From the NCBI GenBank assembly GCA_964036275.1, contig OZ038440.1, positions 10,701,690 to 10,765,689 on the forward strand: a DNA stretch of 64,000 nt, given 5' to 3'. The notes beneath the pieces were generated by a model. That model did not search any database. It was not told where the DNA came from and worked only from the letters and a program-made list of their open reading frames with translations. A program made the position numbers and the translations under genes. The DNA comes from Litoditis marina. Taxonomy: Eukaryota > Nematoda > Chromadorea > Rhabditida > Rhabditidae. Shown here piece after piece: positions 1 to 13,700 of the stretch (within the stretch, counting starts at the first letter, position 1; each line of letters begins with the position of its first letter).

Positions 1-107
1 TGAGCTCTCAGTAATACTTGTACTATTGAATACCACAAAGTCCATAAGAAAACATAAAATATAGCCAAAACATGAACTACCGCCAACTTAACATAAACTG
101 TTCATAC

Positions 108-3058
108 CTGAAGATGTCGACAGATCGGTGTCGCTTGGGCTCGCTCAACCATTCGTTCAGCCAAATCTACCACGTCCGCATCTGAAAATACAAATTAGTT
201 CTTTATTCGTGAGTCATTCATCTATCATATATTTGTCCAGGTCGACTAAAATTCTAAAATACTCTGTTCACGGAACCATGTTCTCATATGTCTAATGTCT
301 CCATCAAAACCAAAATTTTAGCACACTGAATCATCAGAAAAACACCTCCGATTCCATGTTAGATTAGGTTTACAGGGTTCATGTTATCCGAGGCTCAGAA
401 TAAGTTCTGCACGACTCCCCTCGACATAGTCCAATATGTTTTCTAGTGACTAGTGGGCTCACCGCTCACCTTTGACAGTGACAAAAAGACAGTTTTTGAC
501 GCCAGTCGGTCGTTGCTTGCAGCGTCTCTCTTTAGACTTCACGTCTCTTCTCTCGGAACATATTCTTTTCAATGAATCCGCTACATCTTCGTCTTCGTGA
601 TCAGATGGTTCTTCTGGTACATTGGTAGCTGAAACACATCATTACAGTGATGAAGATTCTAATTTCATCTTCATAGTAAAATATAAGTATTGCACCCACT
701 TGGTACGTAGGGCGACTTTGTTTTTAACAAAAATTGAATGAAAATCTGGTGTATGTCTGGGTAACCGAACTAGAAAACAGAAACGAGATTATTTTTCCAA
801 CAGTAAAGTGCGACTCTTGTTGAAAATAGGGTTGCTTAAAATGCGTGTGAGAAAAACGGGTGATTCATTAGTGCATCCATCCAACAAAGTCGACTTACGT
901 TTGGCACCAAGAATATACACCTAACTTTATCGTATTAGTAAAAGATAAGGATTGCCCCAAGAAGATACACGTATAATAGTACGCATAACGTCTACTGCCC
1001 AACAAATTTAATTTGCTGATTTTGTTCTGGTCAGTGGTCAGAGGCGACAGCACTACAAAGATGAAATACGATCATCGCACTTCCTTCATACTTCATTCTT
1101 ATCACAACAAACCCATTGAAACATGAATTAATGACAAAAGGAGAACAACGTTTCCAGGTTCTATGAAAACGTTTTCCGGTTTCCTTGTTTCATGATTGTT
1201 TTAGGTAATGCTCACCTTCTTCTGTTCTCGGTGAACTTTCCATCAACTGGTCAATGATATTGTAGGCCTCGGCTATAGATTGTTTTTCGTACCCGTCACA
1301 AGTTAGAAAGAGTCCACTGAGTCCAGACTCAACACACTTCTGTTTCACACTGGAATATTGGACAACATTGTTAACCTATACCTTGATTTTGAGCATGTTG
1401 GTTGTTGTGCATAATACATGACATAATCAACATAGGTTAGGATTGAATTATCTAATGCTAGATGAAATAAGATGCCACCACCGTACACGCCATCCCTCGT
1501 AGGTCATAAACATCATTAATACCTGAAAAAGTCGATGTCGATACGAACCAACTAAATCATATTCAGCAGTAGTTACTACTGTGAAATGGTGTGAATCTGT
1601 TTGGTTGAGCTTCAGGCACAAGAATTTCAATTCTCCATATTTAATATCTTTGATCGTTGCTCACTCTAACATTTCTTTGAAAATAATTAAATAATAGAAT
1701 AATAGAACTCAATTACTTTTTTAAAACACTCACGCATGATTCCATCTGACATGTTTTCTTTTGAGATCACCCATTGCACAGTCTCGGTGACTTCTCGGTA
1801 GTAGAAGACAGCTGACTGTAAATATGTCCACTTTACAAAGAATTAAGAAAACCAAAAGCACACAAAATGTCATCAAGAATTCAAGAAAAACCGAATGAAA
1901 AACAAACACTGAGAAAACAGGAGAAATAGAAACACTGAAAAAGATCAACACACAACATAACATCTGAGAAATGAAGTGCGAAAACAAGTCACAGAACACT
2001 ACATCAATTGAACTTTCGAGGGGATCGTCACAGTATCTCAGAGCTGATCAGTAGAAATTGCACAGAAATAAGGGACCAACAAGCAAGGCGCTTCGCGCCC
2101 AGCTGAGGTAACAGAAATGTAAACCAATTTATCGTTTGTGTGTTTTTCATATATCAAGAAGCCGGACCCGAACCATATTATTGTGTACATTAACCTTTTA
2201 TTTTGACTGGTAGCCGGATACGAGTTAGTGCAGCTGTAGATATGATGCAAAAAGCTATATCTTCAACATTAATTTCAAACAACAAAACAACTCATGACCT
2301 GGCAGTCTGGCACCTGCTAGTGTTTGTGATGAAAAACGTGAAAAGTCAAAAACCTCGTATTGTTGAATAGCGATGTCTCATTGAGTATTATTGTTCAAGG
2401 TAAGTACATGTTTCAGCTAGTTCCAAATACCATACTATACACTATCACGGTGAACTATACCACAGAAGGAACTCCAATCTTCCGTTTGAATAGCGAAATT
2501 TTATGATTTTGCATCAAAAAACGGTAAACTTTGAATTTTCCTGGCTATTCGGAGTTCGGACCACTTTACTGGAGTATGTCAAAAACAGTTGCAAACTGAC
2601 GTTGACAGGCATTTCAATTGGAGGTGGTTCCAAGGGGACGAAATGACGACTTCTCCGAAAAGACTGGCGAGGTGGAGCAAAACCACTGCTGACAGCCGGA
2701 TTATGTCTTTCTGCCTAGAGATGAAATGAATAAATACGAACTGTATTGTTTTATCTAAAACCGAATGAAAATTTAGAAAACTACTTAGTTAAGTAGTACT
2801 AAACTTCAATTATCATTAGAAAATAGAGCAATTAAAAGAAGAAAACGTCCGGTACATCTCCTACAAATCATTTCTATCATTATACTCGCTGAAACTAACC
2901 ACTGCGAAATAAGGAAACAGCCAGAGTATTGTTGGAATAGGATGTACTTTACTATTTCAAGTTTCAAGGTTGAATAAAATAATGAGGTTTCCTTTAACTC
3001 AAACTATTCAATGAATCAGACGAATACGAACCTGTCTATCTTCCGAGTAATGTGACAT
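108..3058 (-). CDS. Unrecognised protein, 5' part of a multi-exon gene (runs off the window start)
   Basis: Seven exons on the minus strand read in one consistent frame: 3032-3058, 2601-2714, 1734-1815, 1523-1659, 1216-1339, 470-628 and 108-181, giving about 239 residues before the gene leaves the window. The start (MSHYSEDRQ) lies 10 bases after a CTTCAG acceptor, so the leader is probably trans-spliced. The N-terminal 40 residues are rich in Pro, Arg and Ser. Residues of exons 3-5 look folded, with motifs such as FYYREVTETVQWV and GLFLTCDGYEKQS. Exon 6 carries an acidic run (EPSDHEDEDV) followed by a basic Cys-containing stretch. I do not recognise the family and give no function. The exon 2 donor (AAC/GTCAGT) is weak; an alternative donor GTAAAG at 2569 would break the phase. 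The exon 4 acceptor (GTGAG) is also poor. Confidence 0.6.
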
Positions 3059-6000
3059 TGTCTGATGTCTGAAGAAGTGGTAGAACGACTCTGCGCTAAA
3101 GGTCAGCGAGAGGGAATCTGTTGCTGTGTGAATAAAAAGTAGTCGAGAGTGAGTTTCGGCGCCCGGAACAACGGAAGTTCGAGTTAATCAGTCCGGAGCT
3201 ATTGCGATCAACTTCTTCAGGCCACGAAAGCAGCGAAACGTCAGAAGGGACAGAAGGGAACCAAAATTGTGGGCGAAATGGGACGTCGTTCAATGAAGGG
3301 GTCGACTCTTTTTTCAAGAATCAATTATATATGTGCAAACATAGTCGATTTGAATCTGCAGCTAGTAGAGTTGGATTCGAGGTCACTACCTTCTCACTTT
3401 CCGTAGACCAACGAAAATATGTTTCGCTCTCGTTAATCAGGTCCTTTCACGGTCGGGAATTCGAATGGAGCGAATTCAGGAAATTTGCCACGAGCACAGG
3501 TGACAGACAGGCAGACAGCCGGTTCACGCAATCATATGTTTGCACCACGCACTAGCGTGCGATATCCCAGCAAAAACGAGTCGCTCTCTATATCTGATGG
3601 AAGAAACCGCTCTTGTCTTGTTATCCTAGACCGCATCTAGCTAATATGGCAAGCGAATTACGTAACATTTGTTGCTGAACCAGAATTGAAAGAAAGAACA
3701 AAGAAAGAATGAAAGTGCAGCGCAAAATGAAACGTGGAAGTGTATCCATTTATGGATTCTATCAAAAACAAAATACATTTGAGAATTTGAGTTTCAATAA
3801 CTGCCTTTCTAATCCAATTAACTCACAACTATTGATTTAATCAGATATTTTACGATTGTCGATTGCTATGAACCTCTAAAGCGCAGATGATATTTAGTAA
3901 TGAGATTTATTTACTATTATACGAGAAGGATCCATTTATCTTTAAAAAAGTCAAATGTTATGATTTTGCCTAAATAGCAAACGTTTACACGATTTGGCAA
4001 GAAGAGAGCCAGTTTGTTCTATTGATCTTATCTATTTCTTTGGAAAATGTGACTTTCTTCCCGAACCCCCGAACCAAAAGCGAACCCCTTCTTACTGAAC
4101 CACGTGGGTCGATCCAGGACCGAACTGAATTAGAACCAACAATGGTTGAACCGAACCAAGTGTGATAAATATTAAAAGTGGTCGATCATGCGATTATGGT
4201 TGTTTTTATGCCGGTTTGAGTACGAATCAGTTCGTGTACTTGAAGAACCACTTGGTTCTGCAAGAATGACTTTGAGTTTGGTTCGGGAGGAATCGGTTCG
4301 TGAAGAAAGTAGCCGAAAAATACTATTGTAATATGAGTTTATCGAGTTTTCCAAATCAAACAGAGATTAAAAACTTTTTTTTTCGCGGCATAGGTTTTTT
4401 ATTTATTTAGTGAAATTGCTCCATAAAGAATGATTTTAAGGACTCATATTCCGAATGAAAATTAAAGCAACTTAGTTCCCAAACCACCGATTGATTCAAG
4501 CCCTGTGTTGACCCGAACAATGTGATTCTATGTTCAAATCAATTGTGTTTGAGGTGCACATTTTCCCAACTTGGTGTGAAATTGGTTCGATTCCCAACGC
4601 AAATGGACGGAAGCTTCGGATCGGAACCAGCCAATGCTCAGGATTATATATGAAATATATATGGCTTTTGGGACGACAACTCAGGAAATTTCTTTAGATT
4701 TCAGGAGATGACAGAGATGATTCATACAATTGCAGTTGTCAGAAAAGAGTTGCAAACAAAGTAGCATGATGCATCTTGCACGAACTCCCGCCCGAGCGAG
4801 TTATCGATATTAGACTACTTCCTCAATTGTCCATTCACTGAGCCGATAGAAAATATGCGATCACACTATAACACACCAACAAAATTGAAATGAAGGAGAG
4901 AAATTAAGTAAAAAGAAAGGAATTACCTCCATATGTTTAAAAATATTATGATTTCCAAAAAATTCAACCGAAATTAATTTTCCGAAACTTCTAACTGTCA
5001 TAATGAGTCCCGCAAAGATATTCCTGCAGCGCATTCCAATTGACGATCGCTCAGTCAAACACGGGCATCATGCCAGCAAGATCCGAAAATTTTCGAGCAC
5101 TGGGCATGCTTCTGGCCATGTCTGGCCACATCACAGACAAACTGAGAGCTACCGTACACCCTTGAATCTTACTAGGACCTCATTTCAGATGTCAGTATCT
5201 GACAGTCCTTTATTTTTTTCTGATGCAATTTTTACAAATTTTCAACCGTGTTTTTACCTTTTTTGTATAGTTTATAATTGATTCTTGTTCATTCTGATGG
5301 ATTTTTCGTTGTTTTGATGATCCATGAGGGGTTGAAGTTTTTACCACGTCACTATGTTCTGCGTACATGATCAAACTTTGTGATTGTGTCTGTTTCCAGA
5401 AAAAAAGAGAGGATACTGACAGATAAGTTCCATGTTCTACATTATCAATCGAGGCATGGACAAACAGTATAGAGTGGAAGTTTGGAGCGATGCCTGACCT
5501 CAAAGTAGGTTTCATCATAATTTGTCCTGTAACCCGGTAGTGTGGATGTTGTTGTTTATCGGTATGATCAAACCAATAGTTTTTCGTTTCTCAACACCAC
5601 TTGCTTTTCTACGGAGTAAAGTGTTCATGTAACCCCTTTCTAATGCAAATACAGACGCGGGTGCCGGGTACATGAGCTGCTGATCATATTTGATTCATTT
5701 GGACAAATGTATTTCTTCTGAGTCGGGTACGTGAAGAGCATTGCGTTAGAAACATCATTTGAGAATAACATATTCAAGGTTCCGGCTGGTCACTCGTTGG
5801 AAGGAAGTTTTGGCTTATCTGCGTCGCTGACAGACTGAGTGGCGCGACTTTCTGGAAAAAGGAGAAAGGACCCCTTCCCAGGAAGCATTGTGAGTTTGTA
5901 TGATTAACTAAACATTTCCTATTTAACTATCATTTTTATAGTTAGTGAATACTACAACTAACCCCCCTCCGCGGTTATTAATAAGTTTTCTTGTGTTTCG

Positions 6001-7401
6001 AAATACTCACTATAATTTCTGGTAATCAAAATTATAAAAAATACATATAATTCTTATATTAAATTATTACTGTGTTCACTATGTAACACTGCCACATCGT
6101 TATTCTCTAAAAAAACTATTATGATGGTTTCAGAGAATTGCGGAACGACGCGTGCTCCAAGTAAGACAGCGAATTCCATCCCGACTTGAGAGGCGACAAG
6201 AAAGATGTGCATTTGTCCACTTCTGCAGAAATGGACGACGCAATATATACCTTCTTGATTACGACTAAGTTTTGCTGTTATAGTAGTTTTCCAATGCCAC
6301 TTCTTTCTCATGCATTTGATTGAGTAGATAGTAATCTAAAACTTTTGGTAGACTAGACCACCGCAGATCTTTCTTTAATGAATAGCTCTCCCAATTTCTC
6401 GCGGACATACTTTTCTCAACTTTCTGCTGATCAGCTCTTTGACATGTTCTTTCTTCAGACATTAATCGTCTACGTTAAGTATAAATATCACTAGGTGTGT
6501 TAGGCATGTACCTCAGCTCTCCCTATGCCCTGGTTAAATTCAAATAACGGCTCTTTTCCTCCAGACCCGGGGAAGTTAGCAATTTTTCTATCTCGTATCT
6601 AGTTCACAAATGTATTCCGTTTCTGTAGAGTATGAACACCTACTGGTGCGTCATTAAGTTGCTATTTTAAGGACTCTATTCGCCTTTCTTTGCTTTTATC
6701 TCAGAAATTACATGTTCCCTATATTATTAGATTATCTACATTGAATAGTTGATCAGTCTAATTCGAATATGTTTTCATTTTTGAACGTTCGCTTTTATTT
6801 GTTCCGCTGTTCTCGATTATCAATGCTTGTTTCGTTTCTCTGAATAAACATTCTATTGATTTTTTTGCTCACGAAACGGAAAATGAAAAAGTATTGGGAA
6901 AATAGAGCAATTCAATACCGTAATTATTAATTTTGAAAGGAGCGAACCTAAAATTTTAGTTAGGACCTGGCCAGCAGCATGCTATTCGCCCTTCAAAAGG
7001 CCGCCTGGCATGCTGCTGGCATGAAGACCACGGCCGACCTGGCCCGACATGGCTAGCATGATGCCCACCATTGCCGTAGCGGTTGGCAGAGTTCGTCTGT
7101 GTCATTCGCCCGATTTCAAAGTTTTGATCTCTGTAACTTTTTAATTATTATTTAGTTCATTATACTCACGAGTTTTACCTATACAGAAGCTATCGAAATG
7201 TGGGCCGTTGCTAATAATCAATCACCTAAGTCAGCGTCTGTTTCGCTTTTTTTTTGGAGTAGTTTATGCGATCGAATGAAGAAGTGTATGTTCGATATAT
7301 GTTTGTCGATAGCAACACGTTCCACCGCAACTTCTTTGTTTCTCTTCATATAGATTATTTATCAGCATCTCAAATGCCCGTTGTCATGATCTGATTTCCA
7401 G
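3059..7401. other. Intergenic region, no confident gene
   Basis: Open frames here lack splice context or family resemblance. Three things stand out. There is a diffuse inverted repeat rich in GAACC/GGTTC at about 4060-4310. Two related patches of GGCATCATGCC- and GCATGCTGCTGGC-type sequence lie at about 5060-5130 and 6963-7085. A few coding-like fragments sit on the plus strand at 5780-6270. The last few hundred bases are presumably the promoter side of the ZFPL1 gene. Confidence 0.5.
6963..7085. repeat. Inverted-repeat patch with GCATGCTGCTGGC palindromes
   Basis: GGCCAGCAGCATGC (about 6967) is followed by GGCATGCTGCTGGC (about 7008), forming an imperfect hairpin. The patch ends in CATGATGCCCACC, whose reverse complement resembles GGGCATCATGCC at 5065. 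It looks like the end of a small repeat family with a second fragment at 5060-5130. No target-site duplication was identified. Confidence 0.45.
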
Positions 7402-10297
7402 ATGGGGCTATGCAAATGCCCAAAGAAGAAAGTGACAAATCTCTTCTGTTTCGAGCATAGAGTCAATGTGTGCGAACATTGTTTGGTAGAAAGTCATCGC
7501 GGTGTGAGTTTTCGTTCATTTTTGGATCATAAGGTTGCAAAAATCTCGGAGTTATTAATTTAAGTAGCGAACATTTATTTTGTAGTTTTTTATTACTCAA
7601 TGTTGATCGAATATCGAACGTTGAAGCAGTTGATATAAGTCAAATTTTAGTGCGTTGTGCAAAGCTATCTTCAATGGTTGACCGATAGTGACTTCGACAC
7701 AAATTGCTCCTTATGTGAGCATCCTCTCGCAGAATACGACACAGTCCGACTCCAATGTTTACGTGAGTGTGATTTTTCTACTTAATACCGTACTGATAAT
7801 AATGAGGTTTGATTTCGCTAGTTGGATTCTTGACTAATCAGATAACTGGGGAACTGGTGCGGTATTTATCATTCCTAGTGTTCATTTTAGACATCGTTCA
7901 CTGGGCTTGTCTAGACGCGTGGGCACAGAAGTTTCCGGCGACGACGGCTCCTGCTGGCTATCGGTGTCCTTTTTGCAAGTTTGTTAATCCTTTATTCACT
8001 TTTGTTCTCATCTTCATGATACCCATGGTTTACTATCCCTAATCTATTCGAAAGTGCGGAGTTTCAGTTCAGTATACTCAACAATAGATCCTGTAATCAT
8101 AAAATAGTACAAACTGTGAAACACAAGTAAATGCATTATGCATACTGATAAAAGTAGATATATAAACACACTTTATTCAGGTTTTATATTTTGGAGTGAG
8201 TACATCTCAATGTTTTGCACTTGATTTCGAAGTCGATAGAAAAGTGTTTTCAGTGAGGGTATTTTTCCGGCAGTTAACCAGACTTCCCCTATGATTGATG
8301 AATTAAAATCTCATCTGGAAAAGTCGAACTGGGGTCGAGTAGGACTAGGTTTACCAGCGGTGAGTGTTCACAATGAATGTTCTGTGAGAAGACTTGCTTT
8401 TTCGAAATATAAAAATGGTTTGTCGTATTTTCACTCTAAGATTAATGTACTTTGTACACTCTACTTAGTGCGAGTGATCAGCGGCATCCGTCTATTAATT
8501 ATGATAAAATACATGCTTTAACGATTCTTCGACGTTGTTTATCGTTTCTTCAGATTGCCATGCCATCCAATGCAAGTAGTGTTCCCCCGCCTCCCGCTCT
8601 TTCATATTCTGTGAAAAATAACAATAACTCGAACAAGGTCGATTTTTCGGCCGATCCCAAGACCAATTCATCTTTTCCCGTGTATGAAGCTGCAACACCA
8701 CACAATTCCAACTACAGGTTGGTTCTTGGGCGCAGAACCATGAATTTGCAGTTTTCATTGGTGCTTGGTGAAGTGGGAAATTGGAAATCCTTCATGTAGC
8801 CTCTTGTTATAATCATAACACGTTGAGATCACACGTTGAGATCACAGTTCTTAATATCGATGATAGGAACTATTCACTTGATCACCGTTCACGCGTTCGC
8901 CGAATTTTCGGGTAGCTCACGAGTGAGCAGAACAATTGTTAGTTTTAGGTTGGGAGATAACTATTAAACAATTATCCTTTTTTTCCGAATTTTCATTTTT
9001 TTCATCTGTATCATCTGTATGTCCAACCTCTCAGTTGTTGAAGACGATAAACATTGTTTACAGTAAAAAGCGTATGCATGAATAAGCCAAACTGTTTATT
9101 GAGACTTCGAGATAATGCTGTTGTTGTACGGTATGTTATATGTGTAATAAATTTTTCTCTAAATGTATATTAATTGTTATAGTTTAGGTCCGCCACGCCG
9201 GCAACAGCCTTGGATCTGGATGATGTCTCGTATTCAACGTCCAACGAGCACGTAACCTTTACTTGTGAGTTTTTAATTTATTAATTTAGTTTATTTTTTC
9301 CGGGAACCGACTGAGGTCGATCTGTGAATTTTCAACTCCCATTAGAAGCTTAACTGGAGGGTGATCATTATTATTAAGAGGTTCATGATTGTCATTTTTT
9401 TTGTTGGCAGTTGGCACTTATCTTTTCGCTTTTTTCAAACGTCATACTTGAATCGGTAGACCCTCCAACTACATTTATCAGCTGATTTTGTGATTGAGTT
9501 GTCTTAGACACCTGTTTAATGAGGTAGATGGTCCTCACCTTATTTTCGCTCAAAGGAATGACCATTTTTCTTTTCGATTGTTATCAGCGTTTGGGAAACA
9601 AACTCTGCCAAACTTGACTAAATAGAAAATAGCCAGAAAATGTTTTTTGACACAAAATTAGAAAATATCTTGACCCATTTTAATAGAAAAACGGGCAGCT
9701 GTTTGAAGAATAGTCACTTACTGCTGTGGAGTCGTTACAGAAAAATCAGCTGCGGTAGGTCCAACCAACCAGCACTATACCATCTATGATTAGTTATTTC
9801 AGCTCGCAAGAAACAATACGGTGGACAAGAGGATGCACAACCGCTCATCCCGAATGAGAGAGACGCAGACAGTGAGGATAACAAGTACAAACGTCGTCCT
9901 GCCAGAGAGTGGCTACGCGGAATATGGAGGTACGCGTTGAGCATTTTACTTTTTACAATCCTCTCTCATTCCTACTCTTACCTAACAGTAATACGATTAT
10001 ACACCAGTAAAGTCTGAGTTCGTTGAAATCAAGAGATGGTATAACGTACAACTTGGTCCATTTATATGTTGAGAACTAATTTCCAGAGCCAAGTATGGTG
10101 ACAGTCCCCACTCGGATAAGTTCAGTGGATACAAGAAGACGCTCTTCATAATTTTTCTCTGTATCGTACTTTTGGTCACAATTATAACAGTCTTGACTAG
10201 CGTTGGTGTGGGTTCCGGTAGTGATCCGTTATTGGACCCGATGTCAAATCCCAACATTCGAGTAGCCGCTGAAGATTCTTTGAGCAATCATATTTAG
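7402..10297 (+). CDS. zfpl1: Zinc finger protein-like 1 (ZFPL1), Golgi integral membrane protein
   Basis: Eight exons: 7402-7503, 7651-7762, 7891-7978, 8254-8359, 8554-8717, 9188-9264, 9803-9929 and 10087-10297, giving 328 residues (human about 310). The start [19 protein letters not shown] matches the N-terminal B-box-like zinc module of the family. Exons 2-3 carry the RING-like Cys/His module ([37 protein letters not shown]). A conserved [10 protein letters not shown] block follows, then a Ser/Pro-rich linker, and one membrane span at about residues 277-297 near the C-terminus, ending in the family's [18 protein letters not shown] tail. Known family members are tail-anchored cis-Golgi proteins that bind GM130 and support Golgi structure. 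The ATG directly follows TTTCCAG, so a spliced leader would join at the start codon. NDUFS1 follows 447 bp downstream on the same strand. Confidence 0.96.
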
Positions 10298-10729
10298 ATT
10301 GAGCACTTTGTTCATTACTTCATGTATGATTGTTGTTATTTAAAATTCTATAATTACGCTTGTACAGATCTTTTTCGAATGCATACGACTTTATTAAAAT
10401 ATTAAGACAATTTTTGGACTGTGTGTGGACTTGATGCCACTCATTGTCACGTGTACTTTAGTTAAATTTCAATACTGATGGGCTCTGGTCTATTTCTCGA
10501 CTGTGATAGTTTTCCGTTTTACATTCTTCTACTAACATGCTGCTTCCAAGGAATGCGTAATATTATTTATTTGAATCGTGGTGTATATTATGGTGATGAA
10601 TTTTTTTTCGTGTGATTATCGAATAAGTATTATGCGCAAGGGTTCGATCCCGCCATCTATATTGTTATTCTCTCGCATTGAGTTATTTGCCTGTTGTCGA
10701 TTATTTTCGATAATAAGAAATGCGTATCG

Positions 10730-10744
10730 TTTTAGGCCCTTATA
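10730..10744 (+). promoter_or_regulatory. Probable trans-splice acceptor for NDUFS1
   Basis: ATCGTTTTAG ends about 10 bases before the NDUFS1 ATG with no ATG between. ZFPL1 ends only 447 bp upstream on the same strand. This is the arrangement of a downstream gene in a nematode operon or of a leader-accepting outron. The call rests on the AG motif and spacing only. Confidence 0.5.
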
Positions 10745-13700
10745 ATGCAACGGGTTGGGGCTTCGCTCGCGCGAGCCGCACGCAGCAATCTGGTTGCTTC
10801 GCGGGCCCAGTCCTCGGCAGCTCCGGAGAAGATCGAAGTTTTTATCGACGATAAGAAGATTCTGGTTGATCCCGGACTAACCATTCTCCAGGTATAAGGT
10901 TTATCGAGTTGTTAATTTTGTTACCATCATGAGCACAGGCTGTGGATATGTATGTTAAAGAAAGGCTATTAGGTAAACTACTCACAACTATCCAGGGAAA
11001 ATCGTTTACAAGCATAGGTAAAATACCCCGTCAAAATGGCATTCCATGTTCATTTTTCATCATTTTCCGAAACCTACGCTCATTTTTAGAAGCAAACACT
11101 GTTTGGAATTGGAACGCTATAAACGCGAAAAAAAGAATAACTTCTGCAGGGGTCTAATGCCCGTTTTTATGGCCATGCAAGTACTTTTTAGTTGCGAATT
11201 ACAGGCATGTTCACTAGTTGGAGTTGATATTCCCCGTTTCTGTTATCACGATCGTCTTTCTATTGCTGGAAACTGTCGCATGTGTTTGGTAGAAGTGGAG
11301 AAGAGCGTGAAGGTATTTTTTTCCAATTATTCATTAATGTCTTATTTTGTTTAGTCCGTACTGAGATTTAGATCTTTGGTATATGAAACATCGGTAGTAT
11401 TCATAATTCATATGTCTGTTCCACTTGTTTACTTGTTACCTGTATATTTGCTACTAGAAAAGTATAAACGATTTCTGAATTTGTTCATGTTTGTGACGAT
11501 GAAGTAAAGGAAGCAATATGCAATATTAAACGTTACTCGTTTTAATTTTTTTTTATTCGTTGGATATTGTTCAGTTAATTTTGGATTTGGATCATAATCT
11601 TCTTCTGACCTTTTTATTTTTTTGTATGATTGTAATTGTATGCTAACCGAAAAGTTGCAGCCAGTCGCGTCTTGTGCAATGCCAGTTATGAAGGGAATGA
11701 AAGTGAAGACCAACTCCGACTTCGTTCGTAAAGCACGCGAGGGAGTGATGGAGTTCCTTTTGAACAACCATCCTTTGGACTGTCCTATCTGTGATCAGGT
11801 TAGTAGTTTGAGCTTTAGGAGTTTTGGTCCAAATCCACTGTTAAATGTTTACCTGACCTGAAACGTTAGATAAAGTTTTATCTCATCTGGCCGAAGAGTA
11901 CACGAGTGTCTCAAGCATACACCGCCAGGGGCCTCTTAATCCTTCAAAATTCCCGCGACCCCTCCGTGTTTTCTCGTGTCGCGATCCCCCAAAACGGCGA
12001 TATTCAACTAATTTCCGTACGATTATAGCTGATTTTGTATGAAAATCGTTAGTTGCCAGTTCGCGAAATCGCGACCCCTACTTTTCACAAGAATTTGTTC
12101 GCGACTCCCCCCTTTATGAGAGGCCTTGGCGGCACCGCCAAAGCCTCTTACAAAAGGGGGGTCGCGAACACGTTCTTGTGAAAAGTAGGGATCGCGAGCT
12201 ATTATTCACTAACGATTCTCATACAAAATCAGCGATAATCTTAAGAAAAATAGTTGAGTGTCGCCGTTTCGGGGACTCGCGACACGAAAATACTCGGAAG
12301 GGTGGCGAGGATTTTGAGGGAATAAGAGACCCCTGCCGGTCTCAATTCGTCTCAATTCGGTCACACTATCCGCGTTGTTTTGGAAATCAAATCAAGTTTC
12401 GCAAAGTGAACAGATGGCCATATGTAATGTTCTCAATGAACCGTATCGGGGACACCCATTTTATTTCCTGCATTTCCATAGTTTTCTTAAAGGGAGGAGA
12501 ATGTGATCTTCAAGATCAATCAGTTGCCTTCGGAAGTGATCGCGGCCGACTGCAGTGCGATCATGACGGCAAAAGGTGAGCTTTTCAATCACGTAGTACA
12601 ACATATAGTTGATTATTTTTTCATTCAATGTGATTTTGGATTTATTCAAGTTTTTACATCATATCGCATGTTCACATTCGCATTCTATTCTATTGTTATG
12701 ATTGCTTGCACCGAACAATGGGTAGAAAGTTTTGTCCTGCAATGTTGCTTAGCTTTATTTTCCTTCGTCGTTCCTATTTCATAGTCTCATTTTGCTCAGG
12801 GCTGTCGAGGACAAAAATATCGGTCCCCTTGTGAAGACAGTGATGACACGTTGCATTCAATGCACACGTTGTGTAAGATTTGCTAACGAGGTGGGTTTGC
12901 TTTTTCTATGGTTGTTCCTTTCTGTATACATAACATACAGGAAGAACCTGTTGACTATTTTCATTTTGTAGAAAAGTTTTTGAAACATTTCCTTTTTTCT
13001 TCTGAAAACTGTTTTCTTAGTTTCTTACTGAGAAATTATTTATTGGCTAAACATTTTTTCGCTTATTCAAAGCTAGCCAGATATTCTCTGTCGTACAACA
13101 ATTATAACAACTCTTTGTAGGTCGCAGCTTTCCCTGATTTCGGAACTACCGGGCGCGGAGTTGACTTGCAGGTAAAATCGTCATTTTTACGATGTGACTG
13201 GTTGCCAACGAGTGTCGATCCTCAAATGTGACTTGTTGTTGCCAATTAACACGCTGCACCATTAAGGCAGCAAGTGAATACATATATTTTTCCCAATTCG
13301 ATTTCATATGAAACTAGCCTGTTTGTTTATTTATTCAGGCTATTCATGCGAGTTCATAAATCACAAAGCAGATCTGAAATGTTATTCTCTGTTTCAGATT
13401 GGAACATATGTCGAAAAGTTCTTTGCATCCGAACTCTCTGGAAACATCATTGATATCTGCCCAGTCGGAGCCTTGACTAGCAAATCGTATAGGTATGACT
13501 CACATCTTCCATTCAAATTTTCAAGTCAAGTGTTGATTTGTAGTTCCTTAGTTTGTGCAAGACCCCAGTTTGAAAAAATTCAATTCCGTTTTTCAACAAA
13601 TTCAATATTAACAGAATGGGGCCACATTCCCATATTGTGATTGAGACACAGTTTTGTTTCTGAAACATTTTCAGAATAACTGGGTAACTTAGGTAAGATC

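Noticed and set aside
3202..3555. 117-codon plus-strand open frame beside the first gene
   Set aside because: Low-complexity Ser/Arg composition, no splice or family support, and it lies opposite the 5' region of the minus-strand gene.
12178..12579. 133-codon open frame
   Set aside because: It runs from the right arm of the foldback element into NDUFS1 exon 4 in the wrong frame.
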